Positions 34,571 through 44,030 of a DNA stretch of 64,000 nucleotides are shown here, piece by piece; positions within the stretch are counted from its first letter, which is position 1; each line of letters begins with the position of its first letter. The notes under the pieces were generated by a model. It saw nothing but the letters and a program-made list of their open reading frames with translations, searched no databases and had not been told where the DNA came from. The DNA lies in contig NZ_JBBDYL010000043.1 in assembly GCF_040901545.1 (NCBI RefSeq), forward strand, positions 1 to 64,000, read 5' to 3'. The stretch comes from Sulfuricaulis sp040901545. GTDB lineage: Bacteria; Pseudomonadota; Gammaproteobacteria; Acidiferrobacterales; Sulfurifustaceae. The position numbers and the translations under genes are program-made.

Positions 34571-35521
34571 ATGAAGATCGCGCTCCTGATACTGAAACTA
34601 ACCATAACGGCTTCGTTATGCATCTGGTTATTTACGCGCGTCGATCTACAAGCCTTGCAGGAGGGACTGGCGCGCCTGGGTGCGATACCCATCGTCCTGG
34701 GTGTGATGCTGCATGTTGCGGTCGTTATTCTCAGCGCATTGCGCTGGTGGATTCTACTGCAACATACTCACGCTGCAATTCCATTTTTCCGGGCGTTTCC
34801 CAGTTATTATCTGGGCGTATTTTTCAATAATTTTTTGCCGACAGGATTCGGCGGCGACACGGTGCGAATACTGCATATGCGTATCCACGGCGTAAGCATG
34901 AAATCGCTCGTGAGCGCGAGCGTGGTGGACAGATCCATCGGGTTTGCGACCATCTTCATCGTTGGTCTGCTCGGCGTGGTCATTACCGATGAACTGCGCA
35001 TCCCCAATCATTCGAAGATCATTCTGTTCGGTCTTTTCCTCGGCTGCCTGTCGGCGGCGGGCTGGTTGCTTTCGCGGCGTGGCGGTCGGCTTATCGAATC
35101 GCTGGGAAAAAAATACCGGCACACGCGGGTGCGTAGCTGGATACTGGACGTCCTGCGCACCTGTTATTCCTACCGGGCGGAAAAAACCCGCATTCTCCTC
35201 GCGCTTGCGATAACGACAACCGGATATGCCTTGGTCATCCTGACTTATTATTTACTCGGGCGCGGTTTGGGGTTGGATATCTCGGTTACCACCTATATCG
35301 TGACGATTCCGGCGATTTTTCTCGCCGCCAGCCTCCCAATATCGATTGGAGGCCTGGGTATCCGTGAGGGCACTCTCGTGGCCATGCTGGTCGCGGCCGG
35401 CGCAGACTTTCACCTGGCTATCACCCTGTCACTCCTTTATCTCATCGTGTTATGGCTCTCCACCCTTCCGGGCGCCCTCGTGCCATTGCTCAGCCGCACC
35501 GGTAAGATTACCGTCTCATGA
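34571..35521 (+). CDS. Flippase-like integral membrane protein (UPF0104/LPG-synthase TM family)
   Basis: A 316-residue polytopic protein (about 8 helices) of the lysylphosphatidylglycerol synthase TM-region/UPF0104 family. The family signature VFFNNFLPTGFGGDTVRI and the late SLPISIGGLGIREG are present. Members near glycosyltransferases are thought to help move lipid-linked sugars or lipids across the membrane. The start is ATG 34571; a TTG at 34547 overlapping the GT4 stop would add eight residues. The stop overlaps the next ATG. Confidence 0.75.
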   Translation: MKIALLILKLTITASLCIWLFTRVDLQALQEGLARLGAIPIVLGVMLHVAVVILSALRWWILLQHTHAAIPFFRAFPSYYLGVFFNNFLPTGFGGDTVRILHMRIHGVSMKSLVSASVVDRSIGFATIFIVGLLGVVITDELRIPNHSKIILFGLFLGCLSAAGWLLSRRGGRLIESLGKKYRHTRVRSWILDVLRTCYSYRAEKTRILLALAITTTGYALVILTYYLLGRGLGLDISVTTYIVTIPAIFLAASLPISIGGLGIREGTLVAMLVAAGADFHLAITLSLLYLIVLWLSTLPGALVPLLSRTGKITVS

Positions 35522-36933
35522 GCACGCGGTCAGAACAAATACGGCTTCATTTCGACGCACTGTCTGCCGAAACTGCCCGGTCCCGGCGGCTGAAACGCCA
35601 TTATCACCGCGAGCAGACACGCTATTTCAAATATCTTGTCACGGAAAACAAACGCGTGCTGGAGCTTGGTTGCGGCAGCGGCGATCTGCTCAATGCCCTC
35701 AAGCCGTCGCATGGCGTCGGCATTGATATCAGTCCGGGGATGGTAAGGCTCGCCCAGGAAAAATATCCGCACCTGACTTTCCTGGAGGCCGATGCCCAGC
35801 GACTCAGCCAGATTCCGCGGTCGACCTACGACTATATAATTCTGTCCGACGTTGTCGGCTATCTGGACGACATCCAGGCGTGCCTCGAGGGATTGCACCC
35901 TTTCTGTGGCCCTCATACCCGGCTGATCATTTCTTACTACAATTTTCTCTGGGAACCGGTCCTTAAATTCGGCGAATTTCTCGGTTTCAAGACGCCGACA
36001 CCGGAACACAGTTGGCTGACCCCGAACGATATGCGAAACCTGATGTCGCTTGCCGACTATCAGGTGGTGAAAACTGAACGGCGGCTTCTGTTTCCAGTTT
36101 ATATTCCCGTGATTTCTTGGTTGCTCAACAACTTGGGAATGCTGCCGATAATCAACAAATGCTGCCTTTGCCATTACACCGTCGCCCGCGCCTCACCGAG
36201 TCTCGACACCCAGGAATTTTCGGTTTCCATCGTCATCCCCTGCCGGAATGAAAGAGGCAACATCGATCCGGCCATCCAACGGCTTCCGCGTTTCGGGACG
36301 GGTCAGGAAATCATCTTTGTCGATGGACATTCCACCGATGGCACACAGGAGGAAATCAAACGCGTGCAAATGCGCAATCCCGACCGCGACATCAAACTTG
36401 TCGTTCAGGATCAAACCGGCAAGGGTGACGCCGTGCGCAAAGGATTTCAGGAGGCCCGTGGAGATATATTGATGATCCTCGATGCCGACCTCACCGTTCC
36501 ACCGGAGGATCTGCCGAAGTTTTATCGTGCCGTTGCCAGTAGCAAAGCCGAATTCCTGAACGGTTGCCGGCTGGTCTACCCCATGGAGGGAGAGGCTATG
36601 CGCATCCTCAATTTGTTTGCCAACAAGCTATTCGCCTTAACCTTCAGCTGGCTGCTCGGCGAACGCCTCAAGGACACGCTGTGCGGCACCAAGGTGATGT
36701 TCCGGGATGATTATCTGACGCTGGTCAGGAACCGGTCATACTTCGGTGATTTCGATCCCTTCGGGGATTTCGATTTGCTGTTCGGAGCCAGCAAAATGAA
36801 CCTCAAGATCATCGAAGTCCCCGTACGCTACCGGAACCGCCAGTACGGCGAAACGAAGATACACCGCTTCCGCCACGGCCTGATGTTGCTGCGAATGGTG
36901 ATCTACGCCTACCGGAAGCTCAAGTCCGCCTGA
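35518..36933 (+). CDS. Fused class I methyltransferase and family 2 glycosyltransferase
   Basis: A 471-residue protein with two enzymes in one chain. Residues 1-230 are a SAM methyltransferase (VLELGCGSGDLLNAL, GIDISPGM, DYIILSDVVGYLDD). Residues 235-471 are a GT2 domain (VSIVIPCRNERGNIDPAI, IFVDGHSTDGT, DxD in ILDADLTVPPED, ending RYRNRQYGETKI). No transmembrane anchor is obvious. The fusion suggests that the same glycan or lipid-linked sugar is both transferred and methylated. The junction is in frame, with no sign of a frameshift. It overlaps the previous gene by ATGA. Confidence 0.8.
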   Translation: MSTRSEQIRLHFDALSAETARSRRLKRHYHREQTRYFKYLVTENKRVLELGCGSGDLLNALKPSHGVGIDISPGMVRLAQEKYPHLTFLEADAQRLSQIPRSTYDYIILSDVVGYLDDIQACLEGLHPFCGPHTRLIISYYNFLWEPVLKFGEFLGFKTPTPEHSWLTPNDMRNLMSLADYQVVKTERRLLFPVYIPVISWLLNNLGMLPIINKCCLCHYTVARASPSLDTQEFSVSIVIPCRNERGNIDPAIQRLPRFGTGQEIIFVDGHSTDGTQEEIKRVQMRNPDRDIKLVVQDQTGKGDAVRKGFQEARGDILMILDADLTVPPEDLPKFYRAVASSKAEFLNGCRLVYPMEGEAMRILNLFANKLFALTFSWLLGERLKDTLCGTKVMFRDDYLTLVRNRSYFGDFDPFGDFDLLFGASKMNLKIIEVPVRYRNRQYGETKIHRFRHGLMLLRMVIYAYRKLKSA

Positions 36934-36961
36934 TCGTTCACGTCATGACTCGTCCCTGGCC

Positions 36962-37807
36962 ATGATGAACACCCGGACAAAGTTGCGCATTGCGCACGCG
37001 CTCTACCGAACGGTGATGGGCTTCAGGCGTCTGCTGGGGCGTACGGACAGCGCCCTGGTCACGCGACGCGGCATCCGCTGGCAACTGGATCTGCGGGAGG
37101 GAATTGATCTTGCGATATATCTGTTCGGCAGTTTTGAATACGACACATTCCGTGCCTACCGGAAACTATTGAAACCTGGAAACACCGTGCTCGACATCGG
37201 CGCCAATATCGGCGCCCATACCTTGCCCATGGCCCGTTGCGTTTATCCCGCGGGACGAGTCGTTGCCTTTGAACCCACGGCCTATGCCTACGGCAAACTC
37301 CGGCAGAATATTTCGCTGAATCCAACGATTGCCGGCATGATTCAGGCTGAGCAGATCATGCTGGTCGGCATAGACAACTCGCAGGTAAAACCGCGGCTCT
37401 ACTCAAGCTGGCAGATACATGAAGCCTTACCCGACACGCACCCGAAGCATGGCGGGCGCCTGATGGACACCACCGGCGCGCGTTTTGAGGCGCTGGATAA
37501 TTATATCGCCGAACATAAAATCGGCGCCGTTTCCCTGATCAAGATGGACGTGGATGGGCATGAATGTCAGGTGTTGCGCGGCTCCCACGAACTGCTCCAG
37601 CGTGACAAGCCGATCCTGTTGATTGAAATTATGCCGTATGGACTCGATGAGGCGGGTGCTTCCCTGGACGAGCTCCTGGGAATCCTGGCTACTCACGGAT
37701 ATTCGCTCTACGATCTGGATGGGAGAACAGCGCTGCCCAACGATAGCCGCATCAGGCAGAAAATCCCGACCGCGGGTGGGATCAATATTCTTTGTTACGC
37801 GAGGTAA
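36962..37807 (+). CDS. FkbM-family methyltransferase (1)
   Basis: A 281-residue methyltransferase. The FkbM core is evident: TVLDIGANIGAHTLPMA, VVAFEPTAYAYGKLRQNI, then VSLIKMDVDGHECQVLRGS and PILLIEIMP. FkbM proteins O-methylate sugars and polyketides. ATG 36962 or 36965 may be used. It converges with the GT39-like gene, 25 bp apart, with no clear terminator in between. Confidence 0.82.
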   Translation: MMNTRTKLRIAHALYRTVMGFRRLLGRTDSALVTRRGIRWQLDLREGIDLAIYLFGSFEYDTFRAYRKLLKPGNTVLDIGANIGAHTLPMARCVYPAGRVVAFEPTAYAYGKLRQNISLNPTIAGMIQAEQIMLVGIDNSQVKPRLYSSWQIHEALPDTHPKHGGRLMDTTGARFEALDNYIAEHKIGAVSLIKMDVDGHECQVLRGSHELLQRDKPILLIEIMPYGLDEAGASLDELLGILATHGYSLYDLDGRTALPNDSRIRQKIPTAGGINILCYAR

Positions 37808-37832
37808 CGTATCCAGACATCAGTAAAGGTAC

Positions 37833-39464
37833 CTAAGGCGCCTGGTAAATACGAATTCCCGGATTGATAATAGAAAAATCCATGGCCTGGAATAATTCGG
37901 AAAAATCTACTCCCAAGAAATTCATCGGTACTTTAATTTCTGCGACGAGTTTCAACTTCGCATTTACGATGTTTTCGTAAAATTCTCGCACTTCTTTTCT
38001 GGGATGCTGGCTACCGAGCCTTTCCATGTCGGCATAAAGCAGTTCATGGAGGACAAGATAATCAAACATTATTGGCGTAAATAATTCACGACTATCACTA
38101 CCTTTAAACAAATATGCGGCTGAAAGGCTATGATATGGTGGGATGGTCGGATTGAAAAATTCATCTTCAACGTAGCCTTTGATAACCAGGATGGATTTAT
38201 CACGTGGGATATTATGGGTTATCCACTCGCTGGACAACACACGTACATTCTTCGAAGCCACAACATTAAGCAAGGCGAGATCCGCGGCCAGCGTCCAGGC
38301 AAGAAGCAGCCCTGCTATGACAGTTAATATTCTTTTTGCATTACCCTCACGCATCCTATCGAAGAGCCGGATAACTCCGACTCCGCCCGCCAGTGCCAGT
38401 AATGGAAGTATGGGGAGCGTGTATCGAACCACCGTCCAGGTAATCGAGGAAAGCATGATGAAATAGAGCGCGATTCCGGCGAGCAATATCTTGTCTTCGA
38501 TGTGGCGACGCAGCAGGAGGTAGATAACACCGCCCAGTGTCAAAAAGTACGCCGGATAACCGAGCGCCTGGTACAGTAACCGCCAGCCGTACTGATAAAA
38601 AATCGGCCCGCGATCCACTGCATCTGAAAATACACTCGTTTCGTACATTATTGTTGTCCTGATACCCTGCATGAACGCTTCCGGGTATATCAAGGGATGC
38701 GGACTGAGGACAACATATGTACAAGCGATCGCCAGAATGAGCCACAGGGCATTCCAGTCAAATATCATCTTCCAGAATGGCCCGCCACCGGTCCGTTGTC
38801 GCGCAATGATATAAGCAATGGCCGGCATGATTCCGAAACCCATCATGGGCAATCGAAACGCGGCGGTTGCGCCGATGGCGATGCCGGTATACACCAGGAG
38901 TTTTCGCTGATCAGTTCTTTCCGATCTCAAAAGCTTAGCGGCCATCAGCGTGATCAATGTCACCAGGAAGGCGCTGATTGCGTCGGGACGGACGGTCTGC
39001 GTCGCGATGATATGCGCCGGGGCCACTACCAGGACGAGTGCCGCGACCAACCCTGTCCGACGGTCGTACAGCAAGCGTCCGCATTCATAGACGAGCAGCA
39101 TCGTCAGCAATGCGATGAATACCTGCAGGTACCTGGCGACCAACATGGCATTGGCCAGCGCATTGAAGCCGCCGATACTCTCCCCGAACATGACACCGAA
39201 ATACGTGCATGCCCGGAGAATCACAAAATAAAACGTACCTCCATAGATGAATTCCTTTACGGCCGTCTTACCTTGCGCCAGCCACTGCGACAACTGAAGC
39301 AAAGCAGCCTCATCCGGATGATAGGAATAGTACGGATGGAGTGAGGTTGGCAATCCCCAATCGATGCCATACAGCCTGAGAAGCAGGGTAAGCACCAGGA
39401 TACCGCTGAGAGCGGCAAAAACGAACACGCTTTCCCTGCTTCCGTAATCTTTCCGATTTCCCAT
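37833..39464 (-). CDS. GT39/PMT_2-like membrane glycosyltransferase
   Basis: A 543-residue polytopic protein with about 11-12 transmembrane helices. After TM1 the acidic motif YYSYHPDEAALLQ fits the ArnT/PMT_2 catalytic loop. Conserved TVRPDAISAFL lies in a later loop, and a soluble C-terminal periplasmic part follows (from about residue 410). These enzymes move a sugar from polyprenyl phosphate to a lipid or protein acceptor. It is the only leftward gene in the island, so it is divergent from FkbM (2) and convergent with FkbM (1). Acceptor unknown. Confidence 0.75.
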   Translation of the reverse strand: MGNRKDYGSRESVFVFAALSGILVLTLLLRLYGIDWGLPTSLHPYYSYHPDEAALLQLSQWLAQGKTAVKEFIYGGTFYFVILRACTYFGVMFGESIGGFNALANAMLVARYLQVFIALLTMLLVYECGRLLYDRRTGLVAALVLVVAPAHIIATQTVRPDAISAFLVTLITLMAAKLLRSERTDQRKLLVYTGIAIGATAAFRLPMMGFGIMPAIAYIIARQRTGGGPFWKMIFDWNALWLILAIACTYVVLSPHPLIYPEAFMQGIRTTIMYETSVFSDAVDRGPIFYQYGWRLLYQALGYPAYFLTLGGVIYLLLRRHIEDKILLAGIALYFIMLSSITWTVVRYTLPILPLLALAGGVGVIRLFDRMREGNAKRILTVIAGLLLAWTLAADLALLNVVASKNVRVLSSEWITHNIPRDKSILVIKGYVEDEFFNPTIPPYHSLSAAYLFKGSDSRELFTPIMFDYLVLHELLYADMERLGSQHPRKEVREFYENIVNAKLKLVAEIKVPMNFLGVDFSELFQAMDFSIINPGIRIYQAP

Positions 39465-39611
39465 CGTGTCGCCTAAAAGTTGGATTATTATTCTCTGCTA
39501 TACTTTGCGCTGATGCCCGTAATTCGACGTCGAACTGCCTGGTCACCAGTCGTCCTGATCGATTCCTTGATTTATAGCTACAATCACAATTATTGACCAC
39601 CGAATAGCCTT

Positions 39612-40409
39612 ATGCCAGGAAAGCTGTTCAATTCGCCGGCCCAGCATCTTCTTGTCATACTCCACCGGTTCCTGTCATCTCATCTAAACCTGCATGGCGG
39701 ATTGATTGGCAAGGCGTACTGTCGCGCATATTTTTCCTACAAGAATCTTACTGACAGACATCTCATTTCGGCGGCTCGCAAACTGGCGAAACCCGGTATG
39801 CTGGTCGTGGACGTCGGCGCCAATATCGGATTTTTCTCCGTTGCGCTGGCCCGGCGCATGGAAGTCAACTTGCTCGTCTTTGAACCGGATGTGCAGAATT
39901 TTCAAAATCTCGAGCATGTTATTACTGAAAATGGCCTGTACTCCCGGATATTTCCATTCCCGCTGGCTCTTTCCGACAAAACCGGAACCGGCTCGCTATA
40001 CCTTTCAGATTTCGCGCCAACGGACCACAAGCTCATCAATTCGCGATCTTCACGAACGGCCGATATTGCTATCACCCGGCTCGACGACTTCCTGGACGCT
40101 CATCCACAATACGCGGCTGTGTCCATCTCACTGATCAAGATCGATGTGCAAGGAGCGGAATTGCAGGTCGTGCGTGGCATGGACCGGGTGCTCGTGCAGA
40201 ACAATTACCCGCCGATTCTCGTTGAATATTCGCCGGGCGATCTCGAGCATGCGGGCGTGACGCCGCAGGAGTTCTTCGATACCTTTAAGGCGCTCGGCTA
40301 CCACCCGCATACACTACCCGATCTGAGCCCGCGACAACCGGACTGGTTCATAAACAATATGCGGAGCGCCTACACCGATCTGGCCATGATCCATACTACC
40401 GTCTCCTAA
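39612..40409 (+). CDS. FkbM-family methyltransferase (2)
   Basis: A 265-residue relative of the FkbM gene at 36962, with LVVDVGANIGFFSVALA, LLVFEPDVQNFQNLEHVI, ISLIKIDVQGAELQVVRGMD and PPILVEYSPGDLE. The N-terminus differs from copy 1, so the two are family members and not a recent duplication. It starts a rightward run of four genes, 147 bp from the divergent GT39 gene. Confidence 0.82.
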   Translation: MPGKLFNSPAQHLLVILHRFLSSHLNLHGGLIGKAYCRAYFSYKNLTDRHLISAARKLAKPGMLVVDVGANIGFFSVALARRMEVNLLVFEPDVQNFQNLEHVITENGLYSRIFPFPLALSDKTGTGSLYLSDFAPTDHKLINSRSSRTADIAITRLDDFLDAHPQYAAVSISLIKIDVQGAELQVVRGMDRVLVQNNYPPILVEYSPGDLEHAGVTPQEFFDTFKALGYHPHTLPDLSPRQPDWFINNMRSAYTDLAMIHTTVS

Positions 40410-40416
40410 TCCGATC

Positions 40417-41064
40417 ATGTTCATGAAAATTCCGCCTGCGGACCTGGTGCGGCTTACCGACGCGCAGCACGAGCGCAACATGTACGCTCATCCGAATCCC
40501 GTGGCACGGTGGATTTTCTGGCAACGATTGGAGATGGGTTATCGCCTGCTGGAAGAAATCCCCTCCGGATCGAAGGTGCTGGATCTGGGAGGCGGGAGTG
40601 GCGCATTTTTGCCGGCGCTGGCTAGGCGATTTGCCGACGTTTCGGTCGTGGATTTGGACTTGAATGATGCCAGGCGCGTCGCGAAACATTATCAGTTTGC
40701 GAACGTACGCCTATTTGAAAAGGACATAACGAACTGGGACGACGCCGGAATTTACGACTTGGTTGTGGCCATGGACGTGCTCGAGCATTTTGCCGATAAA
40801 TCCGTTCCACGCTGCTTCTTCGATAACCATCTCAAGCCGAACGGTTTGTTACTGGTCAGCCTGCCTACCGAAAATTGGATTTACAAACTGGGACGCGCAT
40901 TCCTCAGAAAGACCAAACCCGCCGATCACTATCATCCGGCGCAAGATCTGGTGCGGTGTTATCACGATGCCGGCTATACCTGCCTGGCGTACCGGTACGT
41001 ACCGCGTCTTGGACCGTTTGCAGTACCTCTGTTTTATATAGGACTCTTCCGGAAATCCGAATAG
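40417..41064 (+). CDS. Class I SAM-dependent methyltransferase
   Basis: A 215-residue soluble methyltransferase with SKVLDLGGGSGAFLPALA (motif I), VVDLDLNDARRV (motif II region) and VVAMDVLEHFADKS. 7 bp after FkbM (2). The start may be ATG 40417 or the ATG two codons later. Likely a sugar or lipid-carrier methyltransferase by context; substrate unknown. Confidence 0.75.
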   Translation: MFMKIPPADLVRLTDAQHERNMYAHPNPVARWIFWQRLEMGYRLLEEIPSGSKVLDLGGGSGAFLPALARRFADVSVVDLDLNDARRVAKHYQFANVRLFEKDITNWDDAGIYDLVVAMDVLEHFADKSVPRCFFDNHLKPNGLLLVSLPTENWIYKLGRAFLRKTKPADHYHPAQDLVRCYHDAGYTCLAYRYVPRLGPFAVPLFYIGLFRKSE

Positions 41065-41122
41065 CGGCAGATCAATCTATACTCAGGTCACGGGTAACGG
41101 ATTCAGCCAGAGAAAGAATTAA

Positions 41123-42496
41123 ATGCAGGATTTTAGCGGAGTGGTGAAAAAATTTCTCGGATCGAAATGGTACATACCGCGGTACGGCTATGTCCTCATG
41201 GCGATACTCCTGGTCGCCTTCGATCTGCGCATTCAGGCGGTCGTCAACACTGTAGTGGATACCCCGGTTCGCGCGGACGCGCGCGAGTATGTATTGTACG
41301 CACACAATCTGCAAAATTACGGGGTCTACTCGCGCACCAATACATTCGTGACCGGCGAACAGGCAATTCCCGTTCCAGATGCGAAACGCACACCACTCTT
41401 TCCGTTGTTTATCGCGTTGTTTCTGGATAAGCCTCCCACCATGGACAATATTTCCACCATAACCCGGGTTCAGGCAGTGATCAGCACGATAACCGTATTG
41501 CTGGTTTTCCTGATCGCTTGCCAGTTTCTTCCTACACCATTCGCTCTCATGGCATCGGCCCTAACCGCCATCAGCCCGCACTTGGTGACAATGAATATCT
41601 ACCTACTTAGTGAAACGCTTTTTACCTTTTTGGTCGTACTGACGATGCTGCTCATCACGAAATCGGCAAAAAATTCCGGACACACAATACGGATACTTGC
41701 GGGATTGGCACTCGGTGCCGCGGGGCTGACACATCCCATGCTGCTCTACTTCATCGTGCCGTTGTTGATCTTTTTGCTTTACTCATGGGGATGGAATCCC
41801 GGATGGAAAAAAGTCGGCGTCATTTTCGTGGGCTTCATTATTCTGTACGGGGCGTGGATCGGACGTAATATCACTACCCTCGGCGTACCCGGCGACAACA
41901 CCTTGATGCTGGCGGCATTACGCACCGGGATTTATGTCGACATGATGTACCAAAACGATCCGCGGTCCTACGGATATCCGTATCGCTTCGATCCCCGCTT
42001 TGAGGATACCTCCAGAGACATATCATCCGTGACCACGGAGATAGGTGATAGATTCATGGAATCGCCGGTGGAGCAGTTGCGCTGGTACCTGATTGGTAAA
42101 CCATTCACGCTGTGGTCATGGAGCAACATTGAAGGTCCGGGAGATGTTTTTGTCTATCCCGTGGCAAGTACCCCTTATCGCTACCTGCCCCAATTCAAGG
42201 CGACACATTTGTTCATGCACGCCGCACACTGGGTTTTAGTCATATTGATGGTGGGAGGAATAATTGTCGCCTGGATTTCGCCACGTTTGTCCGGGTTTTC
42301 AGAAAATACGGTATTTGTCGCGCGCGCCGTTTCAATTCTTTTGCTGTATCATTTATCGATCATGATCATCGGCTTCCCGCTTCCTCGATACGCCATTCCC
42401 ATGCGACCTTTCCTGCATATCATGGCCATGGTACCGCTCGCCCTGGTCGCCAAACGGTTGCTGGAAATGCGCTTCGTCCCCCTGGGAAAAAGCTGA
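41123..42496 (+). CDS. GT39/PMT_2-like membrane glycosyltransferase
   Basis: A 457-residue polytopic protein with about 10 transmembrane helices. After TM1 it has DTPVRADAREYVLYAHNL, the acidic D-x-x-x-Y loop common in GT39-like enzymes, and KRTPLFPLFIALF before TM2. Unlike the gene at 37833 it lacks a large C-terminal soluble domain. It should use a polyprenyl-phosphate sugar in the periplasm. Followed 3 bp later by a GT2 that could make that donor. Confidence 0.72.
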   Translation: MQDFSGVVKKFLGSKWYIPRYGYVLMAILLVAFDLRIQAVVNTVVDTPVRADAREYVLYAHNLQNYGVYSRTNTFVTGEQAIPVPDAKRTPLFPLFIALFLDKPPTMDNISTITRVQAVISTITVLLVFLIACQFLPTPFALMASALTAISPHLVTMNIYLLSETLFTFLVVLTMLLITKSAKNSGHTIRILAGLALGAAGLTHPMLLYFIVPLLIFLLYSWGWNPGWKKVGVIFVGFIILYGAWIGRNITTLGVPGDNTLMLAALRTGIYVDMMYQNDPRSYGYPYRFDPRFEDTSRDISSVTTEIGDRFMESPVEQLRWYLIGKPFTLWSWSNIEGPGDVFVYPVASTPYRYLPQFKATHLFMHAAHWVLVILMVGGIIVAWISPRLSGFSENTVFVARAVSILLLYHLSIMIIGFPLPRYAIPMRPFLHIMAMVPLALVAKRLLEMRFVPLGKS

Positions 42497-42499
42497 ACC

Positions 42500-43519
42500 A
42501 TGCGCGTGGAAAACGAGAATGCCAACCGGACATATCCGCTGATAACTGCGGTACTGCTACCTTGTTATAACGAAGGCCCAGTCATCGCCCAGGTGGTGAA
42601 ATCTTTCCGTTCCGCGCTGCCCCAAGCCGCTATCTATGTCTACGATAACAACTCTACTGACGATACGGCAGTTAATGCGCTGGCAGCGGGCGCAGTTGTT
42701 CGCCATGAATTCATGCAAGGGAAAGGTCACGTAGTGCGCCGCATGTTTGCCGACGTAGAAGCCGATATCTACGTGTTGGCAGATGGAGACGGGACCTACG
42801 AACCCTCGATAGCCCCTCACATGATTGCACTCCTGGAGAAGGAGAACCTCGATATGGTGGTTGGAATCCGGGCACAGGAAAACAACCCACGGAGTTATCG
42901 CTTCGGACATCTTTTTGGTAATCGCTTTCTGACCGCCACGGTCGGCAAGCTGTTTAACAGCCGGTTCCGCGACATACTTTCCGGATACCGTGTCATGTCG
43001 CGCCGGTTGGTTAAATCATTCCCGGCGCTCGCCAGCGGATTTGAAATCGAGGCCATGTTGACCATTCATACCTTGGACCTGCGACTCCCCTATGCGGAAG
43101 TCGAGTGCCCGTATTTTGAACGGCAGGAAAGCACGGAAAGCAAACTCAACACCCTTCGTGACGGGTTTCGGATTCTTGGCACGATCATGCTGTTGTACAA
43201 AGAATATCATCCATTCCGTTTCTTCGTTTTTCTATCGGGACTTCTCGTGATTATTTCGCTAGCGCTCGGTATTCCCGTCGTCATTGAATTTCTTGAAACC
43301 GGACTGGTTCCGCGGGTTCCAACAGCGATACTTGCAACCGGACTGATGATACTGGCGGGAATCGGCCTGACCATCGGGCTCATTCTTGACTCGGTAAGTC
43401 GTGAACGCAGAGAAATCAAGCGCCTGCATTATCAGGCCCTCCCTTCGACGCAGGAACTGCTGTCAAACAGCAGTTATCGTCCTTCGCTGGAACGCATGCC
43501 GGGGCATAATAAACTCTGA
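42500..43519 (+). CDS. Family 2 glycosyltransferase with C-terminal membrane anchor
   Basis: A 339-residue enzyme. The GT-A domain starts AVLLPCYNEGPVIAQVV with VYDNNSTDDT and the metal motif LADGDGTYEPS, then ILSGYRVMSRRLVKSFP. Two transmembrane helices (about residues 240-300) close the chain. The layout is that of polyprenyl-phosphate glycosyltransferases. 3 bp after the GT39-like gene, and the last gene of the island before the tRNAs. Confidence 0.8.
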   Translation: MRVENENANRTYPLITAVLLPCYNEGPVIAQVVKSFRSALPQAAIYVYDNNSTDDTAVNALAAGAVVRHEFMQGKGHVVRRMFADVEADIYVLADGDGTYEPSIAPHMIALLEKENLDMVVGIRAQENNPRSYRFGHLFGNRFLTATVGKLFNSRFRDILSGYRVMSRRLVKSFPALASGFEIEAMLTIHTLDLRLPYAEVECPYFERQESTESKLNTLRDGFRILGTIMLLYKEYHPFRFFVFLSGLLVIISLALGIPVVIEFLETGLVPRVPTAILATGLMILAGIGLTIGLILDSVSRERREIKRLHYQALPSTQELLSNSSYRPSLERMPGHNKL

Positions 43520-43635
43520 CATGTCAGCGGCGCTCGAGTTGGCTTGTCTCAGAATCACCCGGTGTTTAGAATTGCCGTCCAACTTCGACAACTACTCTGT
43601 CGGGGCAACTGATACAATTGCTGCAATTTCTTCAT

Positions 43636-43711
<76 letters not shown>

Positions 43712-43909
43712 GTTATTCTAGTCGCCTGAAAATACGCAATTTCGGTTCGGTATAGAAAAACCGATGTCATCGCTTCAAAGCGTCCCTAGGTGCCGGACCG
43801 CGGTATCAGTAACATCCAGTCACCCGAAAATTCAACATCACAGTGCCAAAAGTTACTCCGGCATGCGAGATTCTAATTCTCGCGGTTCACCCTGCTAGAA
43901 TAACGTCAG

Positions 43910-43985
43910 GCCCCGGTAGCTCAGTGGATAGAGCAGCCGCCTCCTAAGCGGCAGGTCGCCGGTTCAACTCCGGCCTGGGGCGCCA
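43910..43985 (+). tRNA. tRNA-Arg (anticodon CCT)
   Basis: Cloverleaf with acceptor GCCCCGG/CTGGGGC, anticodon stem GCCGC/GCGGC with loop CTCCTAA (CCT, reads the rare codon AGG), TTCAACT T-loop and encoded CCA. It is 198 bp after tRNA-Ala; the spacer has no visible gene. tRNA-Arg(CCT) is a frequent integration site, but no integrase or repeated 3' end was found here. Confidence 0.93.
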
Positions 43986-44030
43986 AGTTCATAATTCGAT
44001 ATATCTTCAAACTGCCTTGGGGAGGCGTCT

